DNA from: Nocardioides mesophilus
Lineage (GTDB): Bacteria > Actinomycetota > Actinomycetes > Propionibacteriales > Nocardioidaceae
DNA: 64,000 bases
Assembly: GCF_014395785.1 (NCBI RefSeq)
Contig: NZ_CP060713.1
Location: 3,500,501 to 3,564,500 of the forward strand
Direction of reading: 5' to 3'
The position numbers and the translations under genes were made by a program. Under the pieces are notes generated by a model. It was given only the letters and a program-made list of their open reading frames with translations, was not told where the DNA came from and ran no database searches. This document shows positions 25,025 to 34,163 of the stretch, piece by piece. The stretch's first letter is position 1. Each line of letters opens with the position of its first letter.

Positions 25025-25660
25025 ATGCCATTGAGGATTGCCGTCATCGGGACCGGCTACCTGGGGACTACCCACGCCGTGGGGATGAGCCACGTCGGTC
25101 ACGAAGTGGTCGCCGGTGTCGGCTTCGGGAGCGGTTGCCTGCCCAAGGACATTCGGGCCTTCATGGCTCGTGCCGGCAAGCGCGGGGTGGACCAGGCGCT
25201 CACGTTCCTCCGCGAGGTGGACTCCATCAATGTGCGACGCCGTCACCGGCTGGTGGAGCTGGCCCGGCAGGAGTGCGACGGCGACGTGCTCGGCAAGCGG
25301 ATCGCGGTCCTGGGGATCGCCTTCAAGCCCGAGTCGGACGACGCCCGGGAGTCACCGGCCCTCAATGTGGCGGCGCAGCTGCAGCTGCAGCGGGCACACG
25401 TCTCGATCTACGACCCCCGCACCAACCAGAGCGCCCGCCGCGTCTACCCGACGCTGCGTTACGTCGACGACCTGGCCTCGGCGGTCCGGAACGCCGACCT
25501 GGTCCTGCACCTGACCGAGTGGGAGGAGTTCCGCGGCATGGATCCCGAGGACGTGGGCGCGATGGTGGCGAAGCGCCGGATGCTCGACGGACGCAACGTC
25601 CTCGACCCCGACCGTTGGCGTTCCGCCGGCTGGAGCTACCGCGCCCTCGGACGGCCGTAG
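25025..25660 (+). pseudogene. UDP-glucose 6-dehydrogenase remnant with large internal deletion
   Basis: An open frame of 211 codons that reads as the two ends of a UDP-glucose dehydrogenase. The first 30 residues are the NAD-binding start (LRIAVIGTGYLGTTHAVGM, then HEVVA). It then jumps to VGFGSGCLPKDIRAFMARA, which normally lies near residue 260, and continues to the natural C-terminus (LGIAFKPESDDARESPA, LTEWEEF). About 225 residues, most of the NAD domain and central helix, are missing in frame. The catalytic cysteine (38 here) remains, in GFGSGC rather than GFGGGC. It cannot be a normal dehydrogenase. Strong ribosome site, so it may still be translated. Confidence 0.8.
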
Positions 25661-25665
25661 CCGTC

Positions 25666-26801
25666 ATGAGCCTGCCCGCCGAGCTGAGGTCCGCCGTGTC
25701 CCGACCGGGTCGGACCGACCCACGCGTGCTGATGCTGGTCACCCGCAACCAGCGCCGGGGTGCGGAGTCGTTCGCCGCGATGCTCTCCGAGGAGCTCGTG
25801 ACCCGTGGACTGAGGGTGCGGCTGGCGAGCCTGGCCGGCTCCCCGCACCCGCCCATCGACGGCATGCACACCCTCGGCCGGACGCCGTTGTCGCCGCGGA
25901 CGCTGGGCCGGCTGCGCGCGGAGATCGGCCGGTGCGACGTCGTGGTGGCGTGCGGGTCGACCACGCTGCCGGCCGCCGCCGTCGCCGGGTCGGCACCGGC
26001 CGCCCGATCGTCTACCAGAACATCGGTGACCCGCTGTTCTGGGCGGGCAGCCCGGCTCGCCGCCTGCGGGTGCGCTCGATGCTGCGCCGGATGGCTGCCG
26101 TCGCCGCACTGACCGAGACCTCGCGGGACGTGCTGATCAGCCACTTCGGGGTGCCGCCGGACCGGGTCGAGGTCCTCCACAACGCCCGACGCAGCGACGT
26201 GTTCCGGCCGCCGGGACCGGAGGAGAAGGTGGCGGCACGTCGCCGGCTCGGTCTCCCCGAGCGTGCCCGTGTCCTCGCCATGGTCGGGGCGCTGTCCCCG
26301 GAGAAGCGGATCGACGTGGCGATCACCGCGGTGTCGCCGCTGCCGCACGACGTGCACCTGGTGGTCGCCGGGGACGGGCCGCTGCGGGGGGAGCTGGAAC
26401 GACGCGCCACCACCCTCGCGCCCGGTCGCGTGACCTTCCTGGGCCAGCTGCCCGAGCCGCTCGTGCTGCTCTGGGCCGCGGACGCGTTGCTGCTGACCAG
26501 CACCACCGAGGGGGTCCCCGGCGTGCTGATCGAGGCAGGGCTGTGCGGGCTGCCGGTGGTGTCGACCGACGTCGGCTACGTCGGCGACGTGGTGGTGCCC
26601 GGCAGGACGGGGCTGCTGGTGCCCGAGGGTGACGTCGCGGGGGTGGGGCAGGCGGTCCGCGAGGTGCTGGCCGGGGCCCCGCGGCTGGGGCTCCAGGCCC
26701 GCCGGCACTGCCTGGAGAGGTTCGACATGGCACGGGTGAGCGACCAGTGGGTGCGGCTGCTGCGCGCACTGGTCACCGTCGAGGGGGAGGAGTCGGCATG
26801 A
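25666..26801 (+). pseudogene. family 4 glycosyltransferase, interrupted by a -1 frameshift
   Basis: The N-terminal part (MSLPAELRSAVSR..., with VLMLVTRNQRRGAESFAAML) reads from 25666 to about residue 107, ending VVACGSTTLPAAAVAG. The remainder continues in another frame from VGTGRPIVYQNIGDPLFW through the GT4 donor-site region (LVVAGDGPLRGELE, TSTTEGVPGVLIEAGLCGLPVVSTDVGY) to 26801. The join is at the GGG of 25987-25989: one extra G there restores a single frame of about 378 residues. Either a real mutation or a sequencing error. It starts five bases after the dehydrogenase remnant, and its stop overlaps the deacetylase start. Confidence 0.8.
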
Positions 26802-27595
26802 GCCGGATGAGGCGGGACCTGAAGACGGTGCTCGCGAGGACACCGGACCGGGTGCCCACCCGGGGGAGCACCCTGCTGATCTACCACCGGGTCGGGGGCG
26901 GGAGCGGCGACGAGCTCGACGTGGCGCACGGTGACTTCGAGCAGCAGCTGGACGCCCTCACCGGCCACCGGGTGGTGCCGCTGGACGACGCGGTGGCCGG
27001 GCTCGACGATCCCGGGGCGGCGCCTTCGGTCGTGCTCACGTTCGACGACGGGTTCCGCGACGTCTACGACAACGCCTGGCCGCTGCTGCGGGAGCGGCGG
27101 CTCCCGTTCACCCTCTACCTCGCGACCGCCTACCTCGGGGGCGCGATGTGCTGGCCCGGCTCGACTGCCCGGGACCAGGCGGCGGCCGGCCTCGCCTGGG
27201 ACCAGGTCGCGGAGATGGTCGCCTCCGGGCTCTGCACGGTCGGCAACCACACGCACCGGCACGTCGGCCCCGAACAGCTGGCGGAGCGGGAGCTCGACGA
27301 GTGCAGCGAGGCGATCTCCAACCACCTGGGGGTGCTGCCGGCTCACTTCGCCTACCCGTGGGGTTCGGCCGTCCCGGAGATGGAGCCGGCGCTGCGTGCC
27401 CGCTTCCGCAGCGCCGCCACAGGCGAAGTCGGGCGCAACGAGCCGGGCACGGATCCGCTGCGGCTGCGCCGGGTCCCGGTGCGGGGCAGCGACCCGTTGC
27501 CGTTCTTCCGGGCCAAGCTCACCGGGTCCCTCGCCGCGGAGCGGCTCTACGCCGCCACCGTGTCCACCGCGAAGAGGCTGCGCCGTCATGGCTGA
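26798..27595 (+). CDS. polysaccharide deacetylase family protein (NodB-like)
   Basis: 265-residue carbohydrate deacetylase. Motif 1 is VVLTFDDGFRDVYDNAWP (the TFDDG metal/catalytic site) and motif 2 is VGNHTHRHVGP; a FAYPWGS segment follows. The start STLLIYHRV is typical of the family. No signal peptide or membrane segment is visible, so a cytoplasmic role on lipid-linked or nucleotide sugars is more likely than cell-wall action. ATG overlaps the glycosyltransferase stop (ATGA). It may remove an acetyl group from an amino sugar in the repeat unit. Confidence 0.85.
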   Translation: MSRMRRDLKTVLARTPDRVPTRGSTLLIYHRVGGGSGDELDVAHGDFEQQLDALTGHRVVPLDDAVAGLDDPGAAPSVVLTFDDGFRDVYDNAWPLLRERRLPFTLYLATAYLGGAMCWPGSTARDQAAAGLAWDQVAEMVASGLCTVGNHTHRHVGPEQLAERELDECSEAISNHLGVLPAHFAYPWGSAVPEMEPALRARFRSAATGEVGRNEPGTDPLRLRRVPVRGSDPLPFFRAKLTGSLAAERLYAATVSTAKRLRRHG

Positions 27596-28781
27596 CCTCG
27601 CGGACGCAGCGGCCCCGGTCCGGCTGGTGCACCCCACCGGACGGCCCGTGCGGGTGGCTCACCTCACCACCGTCGACATGAGCCTGGTGCTGCTGCTGGG
27701 CACTGAGCTCGAGTACGACGTGGAGCAGGGGATCGAGACGTGGGGGCTGTCGGCGCCGGGACCCTACGTGCCGCGGGTCGAGGAGCTCGGCGTCGGGTTC
27801 GTCGCCCTGCCGGCCCTGACCCGGGCGTGGAGCATCGGCGACGACCTGCGCGCCGCGCGCCAGCTGCACGCGGCGCTGCGCCGGCTGCGGCCGGACGTGC
27901 TGCACACGCACAACCCCAAGACCGGGGTCCTCGGACGAGTCGTGGGCCGTGCCGCCGGCGTACCGGTGGTGGTGAACACCTGCCACGGTCTGTGGGCTCG
28001 CCGTGAGGACCCGCTCGTCAAGCGGTTGCTGGTCTACGGCGCCGAGGCGGCAGCGGCTGTGGTGTCCGACGCCGAGCTCTACCAGAACGGGGAGGACCGG
28101 CGGACGCTGCGCCGGCTGGTCCGCGCCGGCAAGGCCAGCGTGGTCGGCAACGGCACCGACCTGCGCCGCTTCGTCCGCGACCGCGAGCTGGGGCTCCGGC
28201 TGCGCCGGGAGTGGGGCATCGCGCCCGACGAGCTCGTGGTGGGCGGGGTCGGACGGTTGGTCGCCGAGAAGGGCATCGCCGAGTTCGTCGAGGTGGCCCG
28301 CCGGCTGCGGGGACGCGCCACCTTCGTCTGGGTGGGGCCCGCCGACCTGGACAAGCGGGACGCCGTGTCCGCTGCCGAGGAGGCGGTCCGCTTCGTCGGG
28401 GAGCGCTCGGACATGGCGGCGGTCTACAACGCGCTGGACGTGTTCGTGCTGCCGTCCTACCGGGAGGGCTTCAGCCGGTCGGGCATGGAGGCGGCCGCCT
28501 GCGAGACGGCGATGGTGCTCTCCGACATCCGTGGCTGCCGCGAGATCGGCCAGGACGGCGTCGAGGTGCTGCTCGTGCCGCCCCGGGACGCCGCGGCGCT
28601 CGGCACGGCCGTGCAGAGGCTCCTCGACGAGCCGCTGCTGCGACACCGGCTCGCCCGGGCCGCGGGGGCGCGGGCCCGTGAGGAGTTCGACCAGAGACGC
28701 GTGGCCCGCGCCTCGGTGACGACGTACGCCCAGGTCGCGGCTCGCAAGGGTCTCGGCTGGGGCAGGGGAGGGGTCCGATGA
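27588..28781 (+). CDS. family 4 glycosyltransferase
   Basis: 397-residue GT-B enzyme. N-terminal VRVAHLTTVDMSLVLLLGTEL, an acceptor-side HTHNPKTGVLGRVVG, the central GGVGRLVAEKGIAEFVEVA and the donor-site region LPSYREGFSRSGMEAAACETAMV. The pattern is close to the GT4 enzymes that act early on undecaprenyl-linked sugars in Wzy-type loci. ATG 27588 lies just inside the deacetylase end (eight-base overlap) and its stop overlaps the PglC-like start, so it probably adds the second sugar after that transferase. Donor and linkage cannot be told. Confidence 0.87.
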   Translation: MADLADAAAPVRLVHPTGRPVRVAHLTTVDMSLVLLLGTELEYDVEQGIETWGLSAPGPYVPRVEELGVGFVALPALTRAWSIGDDLRAARQLHAALRRLRPDVLHTHNPKTGVLGRVVGRAAGVPVVVNTCHGLWARREDPLVKRLLVYGAEAAAAVVSDAELYQNGEDRRTLRRLVRAGKASVVGNGTDLRRFVRDRELGLRLRREWGIAPDELVVGGVGRLVAEKGIAEFVEVARRLRGRATFVWVGPADLDKRDAVSAAEEAVRFVGERSDMAAVYNALDVFVLPSYREGFSRSGMEAAACETAMVLSDIRGCREIGQDGVEVLLVPPRDAAALGTAVQRLLDEPLLRHRLARAAGARAREEFDQRRVARASVTTYAQVAARKGLGWGRGGVR

Positions 28782-29365
28782 GACGTCTCGTGGACGTGCT
28801 GGTGGCGCTGTGCGTCGCCGTGCTCGCCGCCCCGGCGTACCTCGTCACCGCGGTGCTCGTCAGGCTCAGTCTCGGCCGCCCGGTGCTGTTCCGGCAGACC
28901 CGGGTGGGCAGGGACGGCCGGGAGTTCTCCATCGCCAAGTTCCGCACCATGCGCGCGGAGCGCTGGCCTGGCGAGCCCGACGCCGACCGCGACTGCCGGG
29001 TCGGCCGGATGCTGCGGACCCTGAGCCTCGACGAGCTGCCCCAGGTGTGGAACGTGCTGGCCGGTGACATGAGTCTGATCGGTCCCCGGCCGACGCTGCC
29101 CGAGCAGGTCCGTCACTACTCGGCGCACCAGCGGCGGCGGCTGGAGGTCCGCCCCGGCCTGACCGGCTGGGCCCAGGTCAACGGCCGCAACTCGATCTCC
29201 TGGCCGGAGCGGATCGAGCTCGATATCTGGTACATCGACCATCGGAACCTCGCGCTCGACCTGCGCATCCTCCGGCGCACGGTGCTCCAGCTGGTCCGGC
29301 CCAGCGGCGTCTACGGGGACGGCGGCATCAACCCCGGCTTCCCCGCCCCCGAGGAGCGCGCGTGA
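28778..29365 (+). CDS. initiating sugar-phosphate transferase (PglC/WcaJ-C-terminal type)
   Basis: 195-residue monotopic membrane enzyme that transfers a sugar phosphate from a UDP-sugar to undecaprenyl phosphate. One N-terminal hydrophobic segment (LVDVLVALCVAVLAAPAYLVTAVLV) is followed by FRQTRVGRDGREFSIAKFRTM, the DELPQVWNVLAGDMSLIGPRP core and RPGLTGWAQVNGRN. Its small size is that of PglC, which takes UDP-diNAc-bacillosamine, and the next gene is PglD-like, so that substrate is likely. ATGA overlap upstream and downstream. Confidence 0.9.
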   Translation: MRRLVDVLVALCVAVLAAPAYLVTAVLVRLSLGRPVLFRQTRVGRDGREFSIAKFRTMRAERWPGEPDADRDCRVGRMLRTLSLDELPQVWNVLAGDMSLIGPRPTLPEQVRHYSAHQRRRLEVRPGLTGWAQVNGRNSISWPERIELDIWYIDHRNLALDLRILRRTVLQLVRPSGVYGDGGINPGFPAPEERA

Positions 29366-30009
29366 GCGGCACCCGCGTGGTCGTGGTGGGCGCCGGCGGG
29401 CACGGCCGCGAGGTGCTCGACGTGCTCGACGCGTGCAACCGTCAGGACCCGGGCAGCTTCGACGTGCTCGGCGTCGTCGACGACGCACCGTCGGAGCTGA
29501 ACCAGAAGCGTCTGGCGGCCCGGGGACGTCCTCACCTCGGCAGCCTGGAGGAGTGGCTGGTCTCGCCGCCACCGGACGCGCACTACCTCGTCGGGATCGG
29601 CACCGCCGCGGCCCGGCGCGCCGTCGACCGGCGGATGACGGCGGCGGGGATCCCTGCCGCGACGGCCGTGCACCCGAGCGTGGTGACCGGGTACGACGTG
29701 CGCCTGGCCCCCGGCGTGGTGGTCCTCGCGGGTGCGGTCCTGGCCACGAACATCGGGCTCGGCCGGCACACCCACCTGCACCGGTGCGCCACCGTCGGAC
29801 ACGACTGCACCGTGGGTGACTACGTCACCGTGAACCCGTCGGCGAGCATCTCCGGTGACTGCGTGGTGGGTGACGACGTGATGGTCGGGGTCGGCGCCGC
29901 GATCCTGCAGGGGCTGCGCATCGGCGACGGTGCGGTCGTCGGAGGGTGCGCCTGCGTCGTCCGGGACGTGGCCGCCGGCAGCGTCGTCAAGGGAGTCCCG
30001 GCCCGTTAG
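29362..30009 (+). CDS. sugar O/N-acyltransferase (PglD/NeuD-like)
   Basis: 215-residue enzyme with an N-terminal nucleotide-sugar-binding Rossmann part (VVVVGAGGHGREVLDVLDAC) and a C-terminal left-handed beta helix of hexapeptide repeats (HTHLHRCATVGHDCTVGDYVTV, then VVGDDVMVGVGAAI). The histidine in GHDCTV matches the catalytic base of PglD. It probably acetylates the 4-amino group of UDP-4-amino-4,6-dideoxy-GlcNAc to make UDP-diNAc-bacillosamine. It is the last gene of the plus-strand run and meets the convergent ligase gene with no gap. Confidence 0.85.
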   Translation: MSGTRVVVVGAGGHGREVLDVLDACNRQDPGSFDVLGVVDDAPSELNQKRLAARGRPHLGSLEEWLVSPPPDAHYLVGIGTAAARRAVDRRMTAAGIPAATAVHPSVVTGYDVRLAPGVVVLAGAVLATNIGLGRHTHLHRCATVGHDCTVGDYVTVNPSASISGDCVVGDDVMVGVGAAILQGLRIGDGAVVGGCACVVRDVAAGSVVKGVPAR

Positions 30010-31035
30010 TCAGTCGCGGTGGTGCGCGGCCGCGCGCTCCAGTCGTGCGGCTGTGGTCGCGGCGGCGCCGAGCACGACGCCGTACATCGCCACGACGACG
30101 GCGAACGACAGCACGTAGTCGACCATCGGTTGCAGCGCCAGGACGGCCAGGAACACCGAGAGCCGTCCGAGCCGCCACACCATCCAGGCCACCAGCCCGG
30201 CGAGCAGCGTCAAGCCAACCAGGCCGAGCTCGGCCAGGACCTGCAACGGGGCGGAGTGCGCCCAGCGCAGGTCGGGGTCGCTGCGGGCCACGGGGCTCTC
30301 CTGCGCGAAGTCGCCGGCGCCGATCCCGGTGACGGGCTCCCGGGCGGCGAGGTCGAGCGCGTCGGACCACAGGGACACCCGGGCCTCGCTGAGCAGCGAG
30401 GTGGCCACCGAGGAGGTGCCGGGCTCGTGGGTGGCCGCCAGCGTGACGGTCGTGGCGGGACCGAGCACCAGCACGGCGGCGCTGAGTGCCCGCCAGAAGG
30501 CCGGACCCCGGTGCGGCACCAGCCACCAGGTGAGCATCAGCAGCGCGCAGGCGAAGCCGCCTGCCCGCGACCCGGTGGCGAAGGCGACCACGGTCAGCAC
30601 CGCGCAGCCGGCGAGAAGGCGCTGCCGCTCGCGTCCGGTCACCCACCAGGCGGCGACGAGCAGGCCGGCGACGGCTGCCTCGACGAGCGCGGCATTCGCG
30701 TTCGCGTAGCCGAGCACGCCGGCGTCGGCGGCAGCCGTCAAAGAGCCGGGCAGCCCGGTGACCAGCACCAGCAACGCCACCCCGGTCACGCCGTACGCCA
30801 TCCGGACGGCATTCGGGTGCACCACCACGCTGCCCACCGCCCAGCCCGCGGTGCCGAGCAGCAGCGTGCCCGCCATCGCGGCGCTGCCGGAGGCGGTCGG
30901 GTCCGCGAGCAGCGCCCATCCGGCGAGCAGCACCGCGAGGGTGAGCCCCACCGCGACCACGGCGTGGGCATGGCCGCGGACCGACCCGGTGCTTCGCTCG
31001 CGGGGCAGGCCGGTCATGGCCGGCTCGCTCGTCAT
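30010..31035 (-). CDS. O-antigen ligase/polymerase family membrane protein (Wzy_C type)
   Basis: 341-residue membrane protein with about nine hydrophobic segments. The family signature is the soluble loop SLWSDALDLAAREPVTGIGAGDF ... HSAPLQVLAELGLVGL between late segments. Such proteins polymerise or ligate lipid-linked oligosaccharides; in a Gram-positive, polymerisation or transfer to a protein or wall polymer are the options. It is shorter than the usual 400-450 residues. ATG overlaps the formyltransferase stop (ATGA). Confidence 0.8.
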   Translation of the reverse strand: MTSEPAMTGLPRERSTGSVRGHAHAVVAVGLTLAVLLAGWALLADPTASGSAAMAGTLLLGTAGWAVGSVVVHPNAVRMAYGVTGVALLVLVTGLPGSLTAAADAGVLGYANANAALVEAAVAGLLVAAWWVTGRERQRLLAGCAVLTVVAFATGSRAGGFACALLMLTWWLVPHRGPAFWRALSAAVLVLGPATTVTLAATHEPGTSSVATSLLSEARVSLWSDALDLAAREPVTGIGAGDFAQESPVARSDPDLRWAHSAPLQVLAELGLVGLTLLAGLVAWMVWRLGRLSVFLAVLALQPMVDYVLSFAVVVAMYGVVLGAAATTAARLERAAAHHRD

Positions 31036-32048
31036 GGCGCCGGCCGCCCGGGGCTCACGGCCTCGGACCGGGTTTCGACAGCGTCGGCGGTGAGGTCGGC
31101 CAGGGCGCGCTCGAGCAGCGCCACCCGCTCGACGAGGTCGGTGGTGCGCAGCCCGAGGGTCTGCCTGCTCCCGCGGACCACGGCGGCAGCGGCGCTGACC
31201 TCGTCCCCGAGCCGGACCCGGTGCAGCCGGAGCAGCCCGTCGCCGGTGAGCACGTCGCACCAGCCCTGGTCCGCTGAGGACGCCACCACCCGGCCCGGGA
31301 CGCGGCCGGCGAACGTGCGCCGGTCCGGGCTCGGCTCGGCCGCCAGCACCTCCAGCCGGGCCAGCCCGAAGAAGGTGAACGCGCCCGGGTACGGCGCCGA
31401 GAGCGCGCGGACCAGCCGGTCGATCTCGTCGGTGCTGCGCGACCAGTCGATGAGCCCGTCGTCGGGGAGCCGGGTGCAGCCGTACGTCGCCTGCGCCTCG
31501 TCCTGGGGATCGCCGGGGTCACCGTCGAGGCACCGCTGGACCGCACCGGCCAGGATCCGCCGCTGCAGCTCGTTGAGACGGTCGTAGAGCAGCCCGATGG
31601 TGTCGCGTCGCCCGATCGGCACGGTCGCCTGCGCCAGGATCCCGCCGGCGTCGAGGCCGGGCACCATCGTGTGGACGGTGACGGCGGCCTCGGGCTCGCC
31701 GTTGAGGATCGCCCAGTTGACGTTGGCCCGGCCGCGGTAGCGGGGCAGCGGCGCATAGTGGACGTTCACGAACCGACACCGGTCGAGCAGCGCGGCGGAG
31801 AGGATCCGGTGGTAGGACGAGACCACCACGCAGTCCGGCCGGGTCTCGTCGACCAGCCGGGCCAGGTCCGCCGGAGTCGTGGCCAGGATCACCGGGACGC
31901 CGTACGCGCGCGCCGCCCGGGCGACCTCGTCGTCGCAGTCACGCACCAGGCCGACCACGTCGAAGCGGCCGGCCAGGGCTTCGAGCGCACTGTGGGTCGT
32001 CGGACCGAGCCCGACCAGCAGCACCCGAGCACGTGTCTCAGAGGTCAT
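31032..32048 (-). CDS. sugar N-formyltransferase-like protein
   Basis: 338-residue protein of the methionyl-tRNA formyltransferase fold. The N-terminal domain has VLLVGLGPTTHSALEAL, and the active-site region FVNVHYAPLPRYRGRANVNWAILNGE holds the expected asparagine (FVN) and histidine. HTMVPGLDAGGILAQ supplies the conserved aspartate-containing segment. A C-terminal domain follows. In polysaccharide loci these enzymes formylate amino groups on nucleotide sugars using N10-formyltetrahydrofolate. It overlaps its upstream neighbour by eleven bases. A housekeeping Fmt role is unlikely given the context. Confidence 0.82.
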   Translation of the reverse strand: MTSETRARVLLVGLGPTTHSALEALAGRFDVVGLVRDCDDEVARAARAYGVPVILATTPADLARLVDETRPDCVVVSSYHRILSAALLDRCRFVNVHYAPLPRYRGRANVNWAILNGEPEAAVTVHTMVPGLDAGGILAQATVPIGRRDTIGLLYDRLNELQRRILAGAVQRCLDGDPGDPQDEAQATYGCTRLPDDGLIDWSRSTDEIDRLVRALSAPYPGAFTFFGLARLEVLAAEPSPDRRTFAGRVPGRVVASSADQGWCDVLTGDGLLRLHRVRLGDEVSAAAAVVRGSRQTLGLRTTDLVERVALLERALADLTADAVETRSEAVSPGRPAP

Positions 32049-33087
32049 CGAGGAACTCCTCGTCGAACGGGGTCCGTCGCTCGGACGGCAGCAGCAGCAC
32101 CGAGGCGACCTTGAGGCCGCCCGCCTGCAGGCGGACGACCGGCTCGGGGCCGACGGCCGAGGGCAGCACGCCCATGTGTCCCTGGCCGGGCGCCTCGAGC
32201 GGCCAGTACCGCAGCCCCAGCTCGTCCAGGGCGGTCCGCTCGAGGTCCCCCCAGAACTGCGCGACCAGCGTCCCCGGCCATCGGTGCGCCAGCGCGCCAA
32301 GGTCGTCCTCGGAGAGCACCGGGCCGCCGCGCGGGCGCAGCGCGACCAGGACCGCGTCCGGCCGGACGTCGCGAGGGGCAGAGTCCCACCCGGCCGCCAG
32401 CCGGACCCCGGCGCCGGCCCCGCTCAGCCCCGCTTCGAGGTACGGCCCGAACGGGTTGTCGCACAGCACCAGGACCGTGGCCCCGTGCACGGCGGTCGCC
32501 GAGTCGGTGAGCAGCCGGACCGCCATCGTGCCCAGGTGCGAGAAGACGTCGATCGTGGGATGCCGCTCGTTGGTCCCCGAGAACGCGATGCCCCTGGTTC
32601 TCAGGGCGGGCAGGTCCACGTCGAACCTCCCCGCCTGGATCTCCCAGGCCTCGAACATCAGCGGGACGACCGTGGTGGGCCGCATCCTCTCGACCATCTC
32701 TGGGCCGATCGGGCGCAGGTGACCGCTGTTGGTGACCACGTCCGCCCGGCTCGCGTAGTCGGTGGCGGGACGGTCGGAGACCAGCACCCGGTCGGCGACG
32801 CCGGCGAGGGCGGCCAGCCCCAGGGTGGCCCGTCGCACCTCCTCGACGGTCCCGTAGCGACTCTCCCGGGTCACCCCGATCACCTCGCGCGCCCCGGCGA
32901 GGGCAGCGAGCACCGGCGTGACGACGTACGGTCCGGTGGCCGCCTCGGTGAGCACGACCGCCCCGGAGAGGTCGATGCGCATCTGCTCCACGCACTCGCG
33001 CATCAGCTGCAGCAGCCGCTCGGGGTGCAGACCGGGCCGAGCGGCGAGCGCATGCGCGGGTGAAGCCTCCGCGTCGGAAGCGGTCAC
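32038..33087 (-). CDS. protein of unknown function in the polysaccharide locus
   Basis: 349 residues; I do not recognise the family. It looks like two Rossmann-like halves: an N-terminal one with AVVLTEAATGPYVVTPVLAAL and DVVTNSGHLRPIGPEMV, and a C-terminal one with GATVLVLCDNPFGPYLEAGL and DAVLVALRPRGGPVL, joined by a TNERHPTIDVFSHLG segment. No membrane segments. This two-domain layout recalls hydroxyacid-dehydrogenase-type folds but lacks a glycine-rich GxGxxG motif. GTG start overlaps the WlbA-like stop (GTGA), and the stop lies inside the formyltransferase start, so it is tightly coupled to sugar modification. Confidence 0.75.
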   Translation of the reverse strand: MTASDAEASPAHALAARPGLHPERLLQLMRECVEQMRIDLSGAVVLTEAATGPYVVTPVLAALAGAREVIGVTRESRYGTVEEVRRATLGLAALAGVADRVLVSDRPATDYASRADVVTNSGHLRPIGPEMVERMRPTTVVPLMFEAWEIQAGRFDVDLPALRTRGIAFSGTNERHPTIDVFSHLGTMAVRLLTDSATAVHGATVLVLCDNPFGPYLEAGLSGAGAGVRLAAGWDSAPRDVRPDAVLVALRPRGGPVLSEDDLGALAHRWPGTLVAQFWGDLERTALDELGLRYWPLEAPGQGHMGVLPSAVGPEPVVRLQAGGLKVASVLLLPSERRTPFDEEFLDDL

Positions 33088-34127
33088 CGGGCGCTCCGCA
33101 GCGGGACGACGGCGCCCTTGTAGTCCAGGCTCGCCGAGGCGGCCTCCAGCACGTCGAGGACCCGCAGTCCGGAGCGGCCGTCGGTCAGGGCAGGCCGACC
33201 TTCGCGGATCGCGTGCGCCAGCTCGCCGATCACCCCCCGCAACGCCTCTCCCTCGGGCAGCGCCGGGGCGATCATGTCGCCGGTGCGGTAGGAGACGGCC
33301 GTGGCGCGACGCTCGTCGGTGTCGATCTCCTCGGGACTGGCCATGTCCACGCCGCGGTCGAACACCGAGATCCGCTGCGCGGGATTCAGGTCGTCCCAGA
33401 CCAGGGTGCGCTTGGAGCCGCCGATGATGGTGGTGCGCACCTTGGTGGGGGAGAGCCAGTTGACGTGGGAGTGGGCGATCGCGCCGCCGCTCAGCTGGAC
33501 CGTCAGGTAGGCGATGCACGCACGGCCGGCTCCGATCGGGTCGGCTCCCTGCGCCGCCACCGCGAGAGGCCGGCAACCCTCGGGGAGCACGTGGTCGAGG
33601 ATGGACAGGTCGTGCGGCGCCAGGTCCCACAGGACGTCGACGTCTCGTTGCACCAGGCCGAGGTTGATCCGGACCGAGTCGTAGAACTGCAGGTCGCCCA
33701 GCATCCCGGACTGCACGATCTCGCGGATCTTGATGACCGCGGGCGTGTAGCAGTAGGTGTGGTCGCACATCAGCACCAGGCCCTTGGACTCGGCCAGCCG
33801 GACCAGCGCCTCGGCCTCGGAGAACGAGGCGGCCAACGGCTTCTCGATCAGCACGTGCCGGCCGCTCTCCAGGACCGGAACGGCGACCTCGCCGTGGGTG
33901 CGGGCCGGGGTGGCGATCGCGACCGCCTCGACCGCCGGGTCGTTGAGCACGTCCTCGAGCCGGCTGGTGACCTTCACCGGACTGCCCTCGCCCAGCACCC
34001 GCCGGGCACGGTCCTCGTCGATGTCGCACACCCACTGCAAGGTGGTCTCCGGCGATGCCTGCACGTTCCTGATCAGGTTGGGCCCCCAGTAACCCGCTCC
34101 CACCACAGCCACTCCGACCGCCTTCAT
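33084..34127 (-). CDS. Gfo/Idh/MocA oxidoreductase (WlbA/WbpB-like)
   Basis: 347-residue NAD(P) enzyme. The N-terminal site is VGVAVVGAGYWGPNLIRN, followed by the family motif HVLIEKPLAAS and the DHTYCYTPAV segment typical of WlbA/WbpB, which oxidise C3 of UDP-GlcNAc-uronic acid. The later DLAPHDLSILDH carries the conserved histidine. Together with the WbpA-, WbpE- and WbpD-like enzymes it fits synthesis of UDP-2,3-diacetamido-2,3-dideoxy-uronic acid. Start ATG 34127; stop overlaps the unknown gene. Confidence 0.86.
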   Translation of the reverse strand: MKAVGVAVVGAGYWGPNLIRNVQASPETTLQWVCDIDEDRARRVLGEGSPVKVTSRLEDVLNDPAVEAVAIATPARTHGEVAVPVLESGRHVLIEKPLAASFSEAEALVRLAESKGLVLMCDHTYCYTPAVIKIREIVQSGMLGDLQFYDSVRINLGLVQRDVDVLWDLAPHDLSILDHVLPEGCRPLAVAAQGADPIGAGRACIAYLTVQLSGGAIAHSHVNWLSPTKVRTTIIGGSKRTLVWDDLNPAQRISVFDRGVDMASPEEIDTDERRATAVSYRTGDMIAPALPEGEALRGVIGELAHAIREGRPALTDGRSGLRVLDVLEAASASLDYKGAVVPLRSAR

Positions 34128-34163
34128 GCGGTCCCCCTTCCCCTGTTGCCGGTCCGTGCTCTC

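Noticed and set aside
24941-25246. Minus-strand 101-codon frame over the start of the dehydrogenase remnant
   Set aside because: Antisense to a frame with clear UDP-glucose dehydrogenase sequence; no ribosome site or motif.
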